Shown here piece by piece: positions 1 through 11,004 of a DNA stretch of 64,000 bases. A program made the translations under genes and the position numbers. The stretch covers positions 322,311,017 through 322,375,016 of the forward strand of contig NC_134710.1 in the NCBI RefSeq assembly GCF_043290135.1, written 5' to 3'. A model generated the notes under the pieces. It did not search any database. It had not been told where the DNA came from and saw only the letters and a program-made list of their open reading frames with translations. The stretch is from Rhipicephalus microplus. Taxonomy: Eukaryota; Arthropoda; Arachnida; Ixodida; Ixodidae. How positions within the stretch are numbered: the stretch's first letter is position 1; each line of letters starts with the position of its first letter.

Positions 1-395
1 TGTTCGTGTTCGACTCCGCACTGTTTCATCTTGTTTCACCGCACAAACTCGTCTCTCATTGCGTATGATAAAAAAGTGAGGTTCTTCACCTGCTGTGTCT
101 ATGGCATTCCTTTAGGTGTTGTGTATAAATCTCAGGTACACCATGGTGGAGCAGTGGTTACAGAACTCGACTGCTGATCATAAAGTCGGGGGAGTGGGGA
201 TTCAAGCATATTTATTTAATATAAATCCTCGTATATGCATTTTTTTATGTGTGCGTATATATGTGAACTTGCGAAATTTGGTCGATCCCAAGTACAGTGA
301 GAATCCCGAATATGCGAAGCACAAATAAGGAAGGTTGAACTGTCACATTAAAATCAGCACAACGTTACGAGGGGGACGTAATTTATGCAGTTCAA
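1..395. other. Unassigned sequence before the satellite
   Basis: I see no convincing coding region, RNA gene or repeat here. Open frames are short and have ordinary intergenic composition. Confidence 0.5.
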
Positions 396-1262
396 GATTT
401 CCACGTCATAATTATCATGTTTGCGCCTGAAAGTTGTGTTCGTCGTCCACTCACGTCACGTTATACCAAATTCGGTATATCTGAATTTAGCAAAACTGCA
501 GCAAGCTCACTAAGAGCGTAGCATGTAGTCTTTTTTTACATGACACGCATCTCATGATTATCATGTTTGGACGTGTCATTTACCTTCGTCGTCTGTTCAT
601 GTCATGATACCAAATTTGGTATATATGAAGCTAGCGAAATGGCCGCGTGCCTATCATAAGCATGGCATAAAGTCACGTTCTTACTTGATGTGCATGTCTT
701 GATTATGATGTTTGCAGCAGTCACATACCTTAGTCATTCATTCACGTCACTTAATACCAAATTTGGTGTATATGTAGCCAACGAAATGACCACGAGTACA
801 CCATGAGCGTCGCGTGTAGCAATCTTCTTACATGACACGCATGCCATTGTTAACATGTTTGCACCAGTCCTATACCTCCGACACGCATGTCATTATTATC
901 ATGTTTGCACCAGTCCTATACCTCCGTCATTCATTCACGTCACGTAATACCAAATTTAGTATATATGAAGCTAGCGAAGTGACCGCGAGCGCATCATGAG
1001 CGTGGCATGTAGTCATGTTTTTAAATCACGCGCATGTCATGATTTCCACGTGAGGGCCTGCCACTTATCTTCGCCATGCAGTCATGCCATATCACACAAG
1101 TTTTTCGATATATCATGTGAACAAAACCACAGCAAGAGCAGCAAGACCAAGACGTATAAATAATGAAAATCATTACATACATCTCATGATTTTCATGTGA
1201 TGAGTACTAACTGATGCTCGTCATACAGTCATGTTATGCCATAGCAGCTTTGGTATAGATCC
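396..1262. repeat. Degenerate ~145-bp tandem satellite, about six units
   Basis: The segments 'gattatcatgtttgcacc', 'attcacgtcacgtaatacc' and 'atatgaagctagcgaaat' recur in the same order. The core TACCAAATTTGGTA (or variants) starts near 463, 608, 755 and 948, with weaker versions near 1087 and 1233. Spacing is therefore ~145-147 bp, except one 193-bp unit that contains an extra 46-bp block (834-879 repeated at 880-925). Units diverge noticeably, most strongly towards the right end, so the array is old. The core ACCAAATTTGGT is a perfect palindrome. No coding potential is visible. Confidence 0.85.
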
Positions 1263-1303
1263 CATTATCCAAACGGCCAGGAGAGCTAAAAGTTGTAGGT
1301 GGC

Positions 1304-1497
<194 letters not shown>

Positions 1498-1566
1498 CGC
1501 TCAAACTCACCGAAGATCACTAAAACTTTCTCATTTAAAAATTCCGAACCTCCACAGCCCCTCCCC

Positions 1567-1655
1567 TTGGCTATACGCCTCTGGTCACGAGGTTCAAAAC
1601 CGTGCGCGGCGGTCGCATTTGGATGGAGGCAAATACAATAGGTTCACATACTACA
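1567..1655 (+). mobile_element. Ruka-type SINE fragment (tRNA-like head)
   Basis: The segment has a B-box-like 'gaggttcaaaacc' followed by 'gcggcggtcgcatttgg' and 'atggaggcaaat'. These match in order the junction between the tRNA-like part and the body in the better copies (35.1 kb and 58.9 kb). The 3' half is missing; a long (ATT)n tract begins about 100 bp downstream. Assigned by similarity inside this window. Confidence 0.55.
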
Positions 1656-1759
1656 CGTCTACACTCGTTAAAAAGGACCACATGGCCGATATTTCTGGAT
1701 TCCTCCGCTTCAGCGTTTTTCATAATCAGTTATTGGTTTTGGGAGTCAAAACACAGGGG

Positions 1760-1859
<100 letters not shown>

Positions 1860-2089
1860 TCTCTTGTGCCTTCTTTTTTTCGTTAACGGCAATATACAAT
1901 GAGCGAAGAAGATCCACATTGTAATATGCGTTCTTTATTTCTTTCATGGTTTCTGTATTCGTAATTTTATTTCATAGCTAAGAAAACATAATTTGTCACT
2001 GATGGGTGGAAGTGAGGAGAGATGTTAGAAGGTATAGCTGGTTTGAACTAGAACGCCCGAGTCTACTTAGGTTTTGGTGTTGGACGTTG

Positions 2090-2790
2090 CGTCTTTCCTT
2101 CTCTAAGACATTATCATTCAGCATGGTGCTCCTGCTGACTTACTCACGGACCGTGGCCGCAGCTTCCTGTCTCGTGTGGTTGACGATCCACTTCCATCTT
2201 GTGCTACGCGAGACAACTTTACGACTTCTTATAATCTTCAGATTAAGGAACTTACTGAACGTCTCAACCGAGCACTGATGTAAATAATCTTCATATAGTA
2301 TACGTTTCTGACTACCGCACAATGGGCCATCGTGCTCCCGTTCGTAACCTTCACCTTCAACTCTTCGCCTGATGGTACTGCCGGCTATTCGCCATTTTAT
2401 CTTCTCGTTTACCTCTCGACACCTTTATTCCGTCTGACCCTCCACCCCTACATTATACGCTCAAGGTTCCAACTCCCGAGCTCTCATCGCACGTGCAGTA
2501 GCCCGCGCTGGGTGCTCGTTGTCCCAGACTGCACAAAAGTGGCTCTATGACAGTCGGCATAGGAATGCCAATTTTTCTTCGAGCCCGCTCGTGCTATTGT
2601 GGATCACATTTCATCGTCTTGGCTTCAGCGAAAAACTTTTATTGCGATACGTTGAGCCTTACCGTGTTCAGCCCCATGTGACATCTGTCACCTGTGAGAT
2701 TTCCCTGACTGCAAACTCATCGACTGTTACATCCAAAAACTGTCACTGTACGTATTTCTTGCCTGAAGCCCTATGGCAGTGACATACATG
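2090..2790 (+). pseudogene. Ty3/Gypsy-type integrase, decayed fragment
   Basis: Reading across several frames on the plus strand gives an integrase-like order of motifs. First is a catalytic-core stretch with HGAP…LLTDRGRSFLSRVVDD at ~2120-2180. Next is LTERLNRAL at ~2247-2275, the conserved 'TNG-ER-NR' region. Then follow LPFVTF-FNSS with TAGYSPFYLL (2333-2410) and a C-terminal GPY-like module around KWLYDSRHRN and LLRYVEPYRVQP (2527-2680). Stops and frame changes separate these blocks, so it is non-functional. RT and RNase H are absent upstream, so the copy is 5' truncated. A segment near 2810-2850 (ending in 'gggataatgtgacggg') could be the pol/3'-LTR boundary, but I see no second LTR. The family level is secure; the lineage within Gypsy is not. 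Confidence 0.8.
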
Positions 2791-2849
2791 GCATTCTAAT
2801 CATAACATGCACCGGCACGGTGCTTTGCCGAGCGGGATAATGTGACGGG

Positions 2850-3795
2850 TATAGAAATGTACCTCTTGCACGGTCGCCGAAATGAAAAAAAAAATGAATT
2901 AAGACGAAGACATTTAGAGTTATGTGCAGAGGGATCAATGATTTGAAACCACTAAAAACTTCCAAATCCTTATTGTAGTAAAAGCGTCACAGTGATAGCG
3001 AATCTGTCAAAGTTATTTCTGAGCTTATTGATGCTGCTATAGTTTACGCAGAGATAGAATGATTGCCGAAATTCTACTGTGAAGATGGGCACAAAATTTG
3101 GAAAGTGAAGAGAAAACGACCAGTCTAGAGTAGGAGAGAAAATATAAATTTCACATTTTTCGCTACTGTGGCGAACAACTTTGTCCCATGTGATCCCTAC
3201 TTTACCGTCTAATAAATGAAGCGATTAGTTTTGCACCATTCGGGAAAATATCACCAAACCCTACTTTACTATTGAGTTATGGCTGATTATACACTAGTCA
3301 TTGAATTGAACGCTTCTTTTGGGATGAAACCTTTGTGTAACTGAAAAGCATTTGAAGTGTATGACTGCTTGTTCATTATACTCAAAAAAAAAACACAAGA
3401 TATGAAATGGTTTCTGAACGCTTGACAGGTTATTCATAGAGCCTTAGAAACGCCTGTACTGCTTATAATTTAAACCGGGTAGCAAGTGAACGGAGCCTAG
3501 TTTCTGTATACAAGAAATCGGTTGCCACAAAACGCAGAAGACCTAAGCTGAATCTCAAAGATTGTCTCTCGAGAGCTACGGGAGGATGGAACTTATAAAC
3601 CGCAGCTCTAGCCTATAAGACGCACCCTAATTCAAGCACTTGGAAAACATAAATGCAGTGCGAGCTTCTTATTAACTTCCCATTCCACCTCGCCTCTGCT
3701 TTGCCTTTCGAGTGATTTCCCTAACCCTCGGCCAGGTGCATGTCCACGGTGCGTCTTAGCGCTTTATCTGCATCTTTTTCCTGTGTCCTTGTGTA
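2850..3795. other. Unassigned sequence, possibly a Gypsy LTR remnant at its left edge
   Basis: I recognise nothing with confidence. The first few hundred bases would be LTR if the integrase fragment upstream runs into its 3' LTR, but no matching partner is present in the window. Confidence 0.3.
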
Positions 3796-3798
3796 TGT

Positions 3799-3913
<115 letters not shown>

Positions 3914-4043
3914 TTTCATTTTTCATCAAGAGTTTCATGAAGGGCAGCTGCAGGTAAAAGCTGCTCTCCGAAAGAGGCAGCTTGACAAAACCCACAGCGA
4001 CGTTTTAGCACGACAGCAGGGGCAAACAGTCAGCGATGTGAAT

Positions 4044-4074
4044 TCAACAACAACACAACAACAACAACAACAAA

Positions 4075-4106
<32 letters not shown>

Positions 4107-4115
4107 AAATAAAAA
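4044..4115. repeat. Low-complexity (CAA)n-(AATA)n run
   Basis: CAA trinucleotides pass into AATA tetranucleotides. A further short (AAT)7 tract lies at about 4242-4262. Confidence 0.9.
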
Positions 4116-4269
4116 TATAAAAATCAAGTCCAAAGTTCAAAAAATAAAAATAGCAACCATGATAATGCAGCAACTGCAAAGAAATCTTAAAAAGTAAACA
4201 CGAGCTTATCGCGCAATTGAGTCTGTGTACAGTGTAAGAAGTAATAATAATAATAATAATAAAAATCCT

Positions 4270-5680
4270 TCATTCTGTGTAGTTGCCCATAGACCACGGT
4301 TCACCTGTATCTACTGCGAAATTTTCATGAAGGCGCAAATGTGCATATGTGATCTCTAGTGCGCCTGGTAGAAAAACTTAGGTCGAGATGAATCTAACAA
4401 TGCGTTCATCTTGGTTGGTACAACGCACACCAGAAGACGAAGAGTATGAAACAGAACAGGCCCTGACAGACACATTTCACAAGGCGTGGGAAGAACCATT
4501 TGGAAACTTTATTCAGAATATTAACCGTTACGGTTAATTCTGAAAATATCATTTCTTTTGGGACTTTTAAGGGTCGCAGTAACAGAAGCGTGTGCATAGC
4601 AGTTTGCGAATTCATTAGACAAAAGAAGGTTTGTTTGTCAGGTTTCCACCTATGAAATTCTAGTTCTTTGGTGTTCTCATTTATTTATTCATTCCAATTA
4701 ATATATCTTTACCTGTTTTCTTCGTAGGTAACCGTATGATTGTCTGAATTTATATTCCCTAGAAGACTCAATAAATATTTTTGTCAAAATTCAAAATACT
4801 CTTTTCTCCATTACGCTAACCACCGGCTTAATGGCCAATTTCTCTTAGAGCTGGTAGGCTTCAAGACCTGTAGGTTTCTTTTTTCTCGTCCTCCTCTGGT
4901 GTGCGCTGTATTAACAAAGATGAACATATACCAACACGTTAAAGCTTTTATTTCTATACAAACAATGCTTCTCGAGAAATAGGATACCATTTTTAAAGCA
5001 CCCATCAAAACTCTTGAATAATAGATTAATCGATTAAAAAACACACAGAGAGCAAATAATTGATGAAGTGCTAATTTGTTGAACAATTACCAACTGTTCG
5101 GTTGAAAATCTTAATCGACCATACCTGTTGTTGCCGCTGACGTAACAGCAGGTCCACACTTGGAATCGCAGACGGAGAATCAGGCTGTTAGTTTTCAAAA
5201 ATTTATCAGCCTATCGTAACTGCGAGCTGCATTTCGATGGTTTCAAAAGTCTATCAAGGGTGAAGGCATTGCTACCCACAGGATGTAGGGATGTGACACC
5301 TCTCAATCGCAAAAGACGTGCAGTAGTGCAGTATACGCTCGATAGTTCCTTCGACAGCGCAGTTGTGCCAATCGGCTTTGTCGTTCATTTAAATTTTATA
5401 TAGGTCTTCAACCATTTGTGTAACTATTAATCGAACGACCTTAGAGTCGCTATTGATTGCCTCAATAATCAATGGCCGGAAAAATTTCTCTAATTTATAG
5501 TGAACGAGCAGGATTAACAGGGGTTAGAGGCGCGCAATAAGCGCTTTCGCTCTTCTCTCGTCTTGACAGGCACCCTGCAGAAGCTAAGAATAAAGAAATG
5601 GTACGAAGAAATGATGTTACGTCAGCGCGTATCATGACCACGGAAGGCGATAGCTCTTTCTCGTTATTATCTCTGTGCAC
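4270..5680. other. Unassigned intergenic-like sequence
   Basis: Open frames of 60-91 codons occur on both strands, but none has recognisable motifs. No RNA gene or structured repeat is seen. Confidence 0.4.
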
Positions 5681-5814
5681 AAGTGAGGCTCACTTTGTCG
5701 GATTTGAAGTGCTGCTCCGGCATGTGGCGGCACCGTGTGGCAAGAAGGGCGTCTGATCCAAACGCCACCCTTGATTTATGTCGGCTATTCTACCCGCTCA
5801 TCGACGTCACACAG

Positions 5815-5928
5815 CCGGCCCCGGCAGCTCCGAAGCGAGTGACGACGGCCCCTGAGAAGAGGGTTAAGGAAATAAGCATTGGTGACTACTACGTCCAGAC
5901 TCAGGCGGTACAATACTACCCGGGATAA
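5815..5928 (+). CDS. Possible last coding exon of an unidentified host gene
   Basis: An open frame runs in from 5683 and ends at TAA (5926-5928). Inside it, a pyrimidine-rich stretch followed by 'gacgtcacacag' looks like a 3' splice site ending at 5814. From there 37 codons in phase 0 encode a Pro/Ala/Lys-rich start (PAPAAPKR) and a tail rich in Tyr, Gln and Val (GDYYVQTQAVQYYPG). A canonical AATAAA lies at 5938-5943, ten bases after the stop. Combined splice acceptor, in-frame stop and poly(A) signal are what a terminal exon should look like, and composition is more GC-rich than the flanks. I do not recognise the protein and see no upstream exon that I would join to it. It may be chance. Confidence 0.3.
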   Translation, partial: PAPAAPKRVTTAPEKRVKEISIGDYYVQTQAVQYYPG

Positions 5929-5937
5929 TCTCGAGCT

Positions 5938-5943
5938 AATAAA
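5938..5943 (+). promoter_or_regulatory. Candidate poly(A) signal AATAAA
   Basis: A canonical hexamer just after the stop of the possible terminal exon. A GT/T-rich stretch follows further downstream ('gtagttgttttttttc' near 6001), as expected for a cleavage region. Confidence 0.35.
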
Positions 5944-5944
5944 A

Positions 5945-8390
5945 CTGTTCTCCCTGTTGAGGCTCTTCGCTTTATTAAGGCCGAAGCTAACGCCCTTGTC
6001 GTAGTTGTTTTTTTTCTATATTTCTTTCGTTTCTCCTTCGCTCATTTCAAGTTGTGATTACGGTAGCTCTTCATGTTTTCTAATGTGGTAAAGATCCCAC
6101 GCACGGGACGCAACATTCCGCACATCTGCTGCTCTCTATTTTCGATCGAGTCACTGAAAACCGCAAGTGACGTAAACTGGGGTCGCATTGCTAAAATGTG
6201 CTTTGTTCATTAGCTTATACCAGATTATCCTTCACTACGCATACTCAGAAAAAAGATCTTATTAATGCATACGGAAACATTCATTCTGTTGTTCTAGATG
6301 CATGACTGTTCCTTCGCCGCAGTGTATAAAGGAAGCTTTCGGGGGGATCGAAAGAGGGGGGGGGGGGGTGGAGTAGAAAGGGCAAAGAGCGGTGCATGCA
6401 CGGAAGAGGGGAGCGGGGGAGTACACAGCATTTAATGTTTTGTCAGGATCCTCCAAGAGAGCTGACACTCGCCTTGCGCTGTTTGCTTTTTCAGCTGTTT
6501 CTTTCACCACCAGACTTCCTGCGTGCTTCCGCTATGGGATGAGGGTTGCCCTGGTTTCGCCTTTTCTGTGCGTCGTACATTTTGTTTCAGTAATGCACTC
6601 GGTCGACGAGCTTGAAGCAGTGCACTCGTTCCAAAATCGCGCATGCGTGGCAGCTGGGCTTCTTGAAAGGCTTTAGTTGGAATATCCAAACCCACTAGCG
6701 CGTGACGGTGATACATCCAATGGAACGACACCGAGAGCTGGTCAGGCTGCGGAACCGTGAATAGTCTTTCTTCCGTGGTCTTATTCTCTGAAAAATAAAG
6801 TGGAAGTGAGCTCAAGGCTCTTGGAAGACGTAGAAACGAAGCTTTCAGCAACGTATTGCGTCAGGGTGATCTGTTATTGGTACGTCAAACATTTTGCTGG
6901 TGTTCCTTTTCGTGCACTAAACATTCAAGTGAGACTGCTTGTATTATACTCAAGATGTTGAGCGAATTTCATCGCGTAGCTATGGTGGGTATTTGAACAG
7001 TGCAAGAAAGCACCAAAAAATATACACAGATGCGAAGCGCTTGCTCGATCGTCAGTCTGTAACCAAAACATAAGAGGAATGCGATTAGTATAATTGTCTT
7101 TCCGTACGTGTAATGGAAGGCGTATTCGGATTCATTAGTAAACACTGCTTATATTTAACTTCCAAAATTTCATTTAGGACCATACATATGTAGTGCTCTG
7201 GTTAAAGGCTGCGCCTAGATGCAACGGCCAGATCAGGTGCCTATACATCGTGACACGCCAACGATGCTTGGTGATTTCAGGTAGAACTCATAGCGCAGAC
7301 AGGCTAAATACCATGCACGACTTATGTCAGACTTAAGAGGGGCGTCTACATTAAGGGCTTCTATACGCAGGTTTCAGTGTGGCACATACATTCACTCCGG
7401 TGCATGTACAAGATTTTGGAACGTAAATAAAGTAGCGTAGACATACGAGCAGGGGTGTAGTAAATAGAAAATATTCTGACAAAAGCAGTAAATATTATGT
7501 AAGTCAACCAGCGCTGCTTACAAAGCCAGTGTCTACAAAATTAGACGCTGAAGGGGTGGATTTAACGTTAGTCTCGATCATATCAGATCAACGTAGCGTA
7601 ACAAGGAAAACAGAGAGAATACTGCTCGCTTAGCCTAACTTATTTAATAAAATTAATAAGCCCGCACTCTAATTTAATTCACCCGCTACAACTCTCTATA
7701 TGAGCTGATATGGCGAATAAGCCTGTGTTTGGTTGCAAATACTTTGCAAATTATCCTATGAACGACAAAATAATTGTACTGAGGCTATAGGTCGGCTAAA
7801 AAATTGTCTATGTGCTTCAATGACGTTTTGCTTAGATAAACAGTACTATAAGCGTGAAAAGACAAGAGACTTTCTAGTTGACATTCACTACGATGGTCAT
7901 TTTGCTGTGAATTTCGATAATTAAAGAACTAAGAACATTAGAGCTGGTGTTACTCAAGGTAGTGGGGTCACAATCACACGTAGGTAATCTTTGCTTACAG
8001 TTGCCTATTTTCTGTGCGATTGTTATTTAGTAAAACGCCGATTTCATTTCGGTAAAAGCCAAATAACGGGTTTAATACGTAATTGATGCTTTTGCAAGAG
8101 TGTCAACATGGTTAACAAACAGTTCGGTGAAAATAATTACTGTAGAAGTTCTTTTCAAAACTTCACGGCAATTACCGAGGTGCATTATATAAGATGTGTT
8201 TATCAGATAGAAACTAAATTCACAGCGCGTTGCCGTAGTTTTAAAACTGCATGCTCGCGAGACCACTTTTCTGAGGTAGCTCGCGTGCTCTGAGAACAGC
8301 TGACCACCTGCTGGCGCGGTAAGGCTGATTGCCCTAATATTATTGATTAGTAATTAAAATATAATTGATCCTCAGCAGCCGTTTAAGAGG
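5945..8390. other. Unassigned sequence with a short poly-G tract
   Basis: A G-run lies at ~6357-6368 within purine-rich DNA. Open frames (up to 115 codons, minus strand, 6504-6851) have no recognisable domains and no supporting splice or start context. Confidence 0.4.
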
Positions 8391-8391
8391 A

Positions 8392-8957
8392 GTGTGGCAG
8401 AACACTTTTGCTCTTGCGCCACGACAATCGGGACGGAGTTTCAAACTTCGTTATCTTATACGTCGTTGACGATAAGGCTCTAGAATTTGGGACTTGGTTT
8501 TCTATGTTAATTTTTTTACCATTACACGTACACACCTCATTTTTGTACCCACGCTTGCATCCTCCCCTAAGTAATACCCTCTTTGAGCCCTTAGGGTATT
8601 CGTATAAATAATTAAAATAAATGAATAAATAAACAGTTAAAAAACACTAAAAACGCGGTGAGCTCAGCTGAGAAACTATTAAGCATTCTAAATGATTGTA
8701 AGTTTAGATATGAAGTTCTTTACACGAGCGCCACGTTTTGAGAAGGCTGCTCAATGATCAATACATGTTAGTTAAAATAGATAATAATATATTGCAACGA
8801 AGATGCGCGAGCGTACGGTACGTGGAGTAAGAAGAGTAGGGGAGCGGCGCTTGGACTGTGTGGTTGGGTGAACCGAACTAGGCCTGTCTCAGAAGTACGC
8901 TGCTGTTTCTCAACGCCATTTAACCTGATGTGTAAATAAACACATTCACTCGTAACA
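8392..8957 (+). repeat. Probable Gypsy-type 5' LTR
   Basis: The segment begins TGTGGCAGAACAC and ends TCACTCGTAACA, giving the usual TG…CA ends. It lies immediately upstream of a leader ('tggtggaaggtgccgggta') and a gag-like reading frame. An AATAAA-type motif ('gtgtaaataaacac') lies about 25 bp before the proposed 3' end, as in many LTRs. No second LTR copy exists in the window, so the boundaries are inferred from these ends and from the position of gag. Confidence 0.45.
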
Positions 8958-9530
8958 CTGCCGTTTGGTGGAAGGTGCCGGGTACATCAGCATCGACGAC
9001 CCCGCTCTACCAATTTTGCGACAAAGCAGACACTTAGCAGGCTTTCCACTGCAGCTACCAGACGTGGAGGACACACGAGCAGGCCATAACAACCTCGCCG
9101 CTGATGAGCAACACGCCCACCCGCCAGGACAAGCTGGCTGTGGCACGCCGGAACGTCAACCAAGGACCTTCTTGGGGTAGCCGAATGACGATGTTAATGA
9201 TTTGCTCAAGCACTACCAAAGAGTGACTCGCAGCAACCGCTGGAGCACTACTAAGCAGCTCGAGGACGTGGTGTTTTTTTCTAGTTGGCAACGCGTCTCT
9301 TTGGTTCGACAACCACGAGATTGCATCGACCACATGAGACATTTTTGTGAACAAGCTGAAGAGGTGTTTTGATGACTCGACTGCTAAGGTCAAACAGGCG
9401 TAGCAAACGCTATCACGCAGAGCTCAGTTACCTGGCGAAACATGCACCACCTACATCGCGGATGTTTTGAAGCTTTGCGGAATTGTGAGTGCGACCATAT
9501 CTGATGAATAGAGGCAGGATTTTGAGGCAC
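8958..9530 (+). pseudogene. Ty3/Gypsy leader and 5' part of gag, decayed
   Basis: After a short leader, translation across frames on the plus strand gives a gag-like segment: DVNDLLKHYQRVTRSNRW (from ~9190), then TTKQLEDVVFF and a tail with RDCIDHMRHFCEQAEEVF up to ~9370. A further match lies at ~9435-9500 (YIADVLKLCGIVSATISDE). This is the usual order in arthropod Gypsy gag: a tryptophan-containing helix, a 'KL-NV-FFL' motif, then a helix ending in 'F'. In-frame stops and frameshifts show it is dead. Similarity stops near 9530, at the point in gag where the 12.68-kb fragment begins. It may be the same copy split by later DNA, or a different copy. Confidence 0.65.
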
Positions 9531-9544
9531 GAAAAGTGTGTTGT

Positions 9545-10625
9545 AGGCGCCAAAAACAGGCAGGTAAAACGCTGTTTTAGGCTTTCAAAATTATAAATAT
9601 AGGCATAATAAATTTCTACAAAAATTGAAATAATCAAAACCAACGACGTCGGTGACTTGTACCTACGCCAAGGAGTAAAAAAAATGATACTGTTTAAGAT
9701 AGCAGAAAGGTATCAACGATTGAACATAGGCATGCATTTCCTGCGTGATTCGCAGTGTGTGGTCTTTTGTTTTATTGTCTAGCATTGTTCGTCAAGTGTC
9801 CATCATTGAATTGACACTTTCCTGGGTCTATTTTGTTGCGTTGTGGTGAGAAAGGGCAGCTCAGGAGCAAATAACCAGGCCACTGTTACTCCAGAAAAGA
9901 GGGATACTAGGTCTAATCGCATATAACTAATTTCTCCCCTATCGGCGAACACCTTAGAGGACTCCTCACTAGGTTTGGGCATTTCGAGCTGCCAAGCGTA
10001 ATGGTGCACTGGGCACTCCGTATTATTCCTGTTAATTATTGCAAAATTACATGACGCGGAAAAACGCTTAATTTCTAAAAATGCCATTTGCCCTTCTCGC
10101 GCGAATGTGCTACAAGATCTAGGGAGTGACGTACAGCAAGGAATGGTCCTGTTTTTGCGTCGCTCCTTTACGTGGGCATTGTGAGCCTGACGTCGCATAC
10201 CATAAGCTCTTCATCAGATCGTCGTTAAAAGCTAGCTATATGTAGAAAAACAGACAAAAAATGTCCCACTTCGTGATTATATCTTGCATTTTAAACGGTA
10301 CCTCATTAGGAGCATTCCACGTGACGTTACTCTACTTGGCATGTATATTTGTGTAATCTGTTTTGTAGCATGAATGAGGAGTACTTTGGTTTGGGCTAGC
10401 TGCTTCATATAATTTCGAAAGGGAAGCGCAAAGACAAAGAAAAAAAAGACAGCGCTCTTTGTCTCTATGTCTTTCTTTTCCCTGTGTCTTTGCATTGCCC
10501 TTTGAAAATCAGTATAATAAATGAAAGCTGAAAAAATTGTATAAAACGCAAACGTAATCTCGGCTTGTTATTATTTTTATTTTTGTTTTGAATAGCCTCG
10601 AGGTTCTATTCAATAATCGGGCCTC
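9545..10625. other. Unassigned sequence between the two Gypsy pieces
   Basis: It includes a 131-codon open frame on the minus strand (9803-10198) without recognisable motifs. The region could be mobile-element sequence of a type I do not recognise. Confidence 0.35.
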
Positions 10626-10629
10626 GTTT

Positions 10630-10862
10630 CGCATCCGCTTCGTTGGACCAGTCGTGCTATACGGTTGTCCGCTGCTGACCCTAATGCCGCGCGTTCGATG
10701 TGGCCTTGCGGTCACATATAAATTGAGGCGAAAAAGTAGATGCCTGTGTACTGCGTGATGTGAGTGCACGTTGAAGAACACCAGACGATCAAAATTTGCG
10801 GACACCTTCACCACGGCTTCCCTCATATCCATATCGTGTTTTTTTACGTAAATCCACACATA
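10630..10862 (+). mobile_element. Ruka-type SINE, decayed, near full length
   Basis: The order of blocks matches the 35.1-kb copy. There is a tRNA-like head with 'gtccgctgctgaccct' and a B-box-like 'gcgcgttcgatgtggcc'. The body follows with 'gagtgcacgttgaagaacacc', 'gatcaaaatttgcggaca', 'cacggcttccctcatatcc' and 'gtgtttttttacgtaaatcc'. Many substitutions show it is old. The head carries the variant 'gtactgcgtgatgtgagtgcacg' instead of the 'gctcagatttgggtgcacg' seen at 35.2 kb, so two subfamilies are present. A (TAC)n array abuts the 3' end. Confidence 0.8.
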
Positions 10863-10931
10863 CTACTACTACTACTACTACTACTACTACAACTACTATT
10901 ACTACTACTACTATTACTACTACTACTACTA

Positions 10932-11000
<69 letters not shown>
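10861..11000. repeat. Microsatellite (TAC)n, interrupted, ~46 copies
   Basis: A 140-bp run of TAC with a few interruptions (CAAC, ATTA, a one-base slip near 10931). It starts exactly where the SINE 3' end stops, so the repeat may have grown from the SINE tail. Poly-Ser, Thr, Val and Leu frames are artefacts. Confidence 0.97.
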
Positions 11001-11004
11001 CCCA

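Noticed and set aside
396..1262. CRISPR-like array
   Set aside because: Units are long, diverged and directly abutting, without constant short repeats and unique spacers. The genome is eukaryotic.
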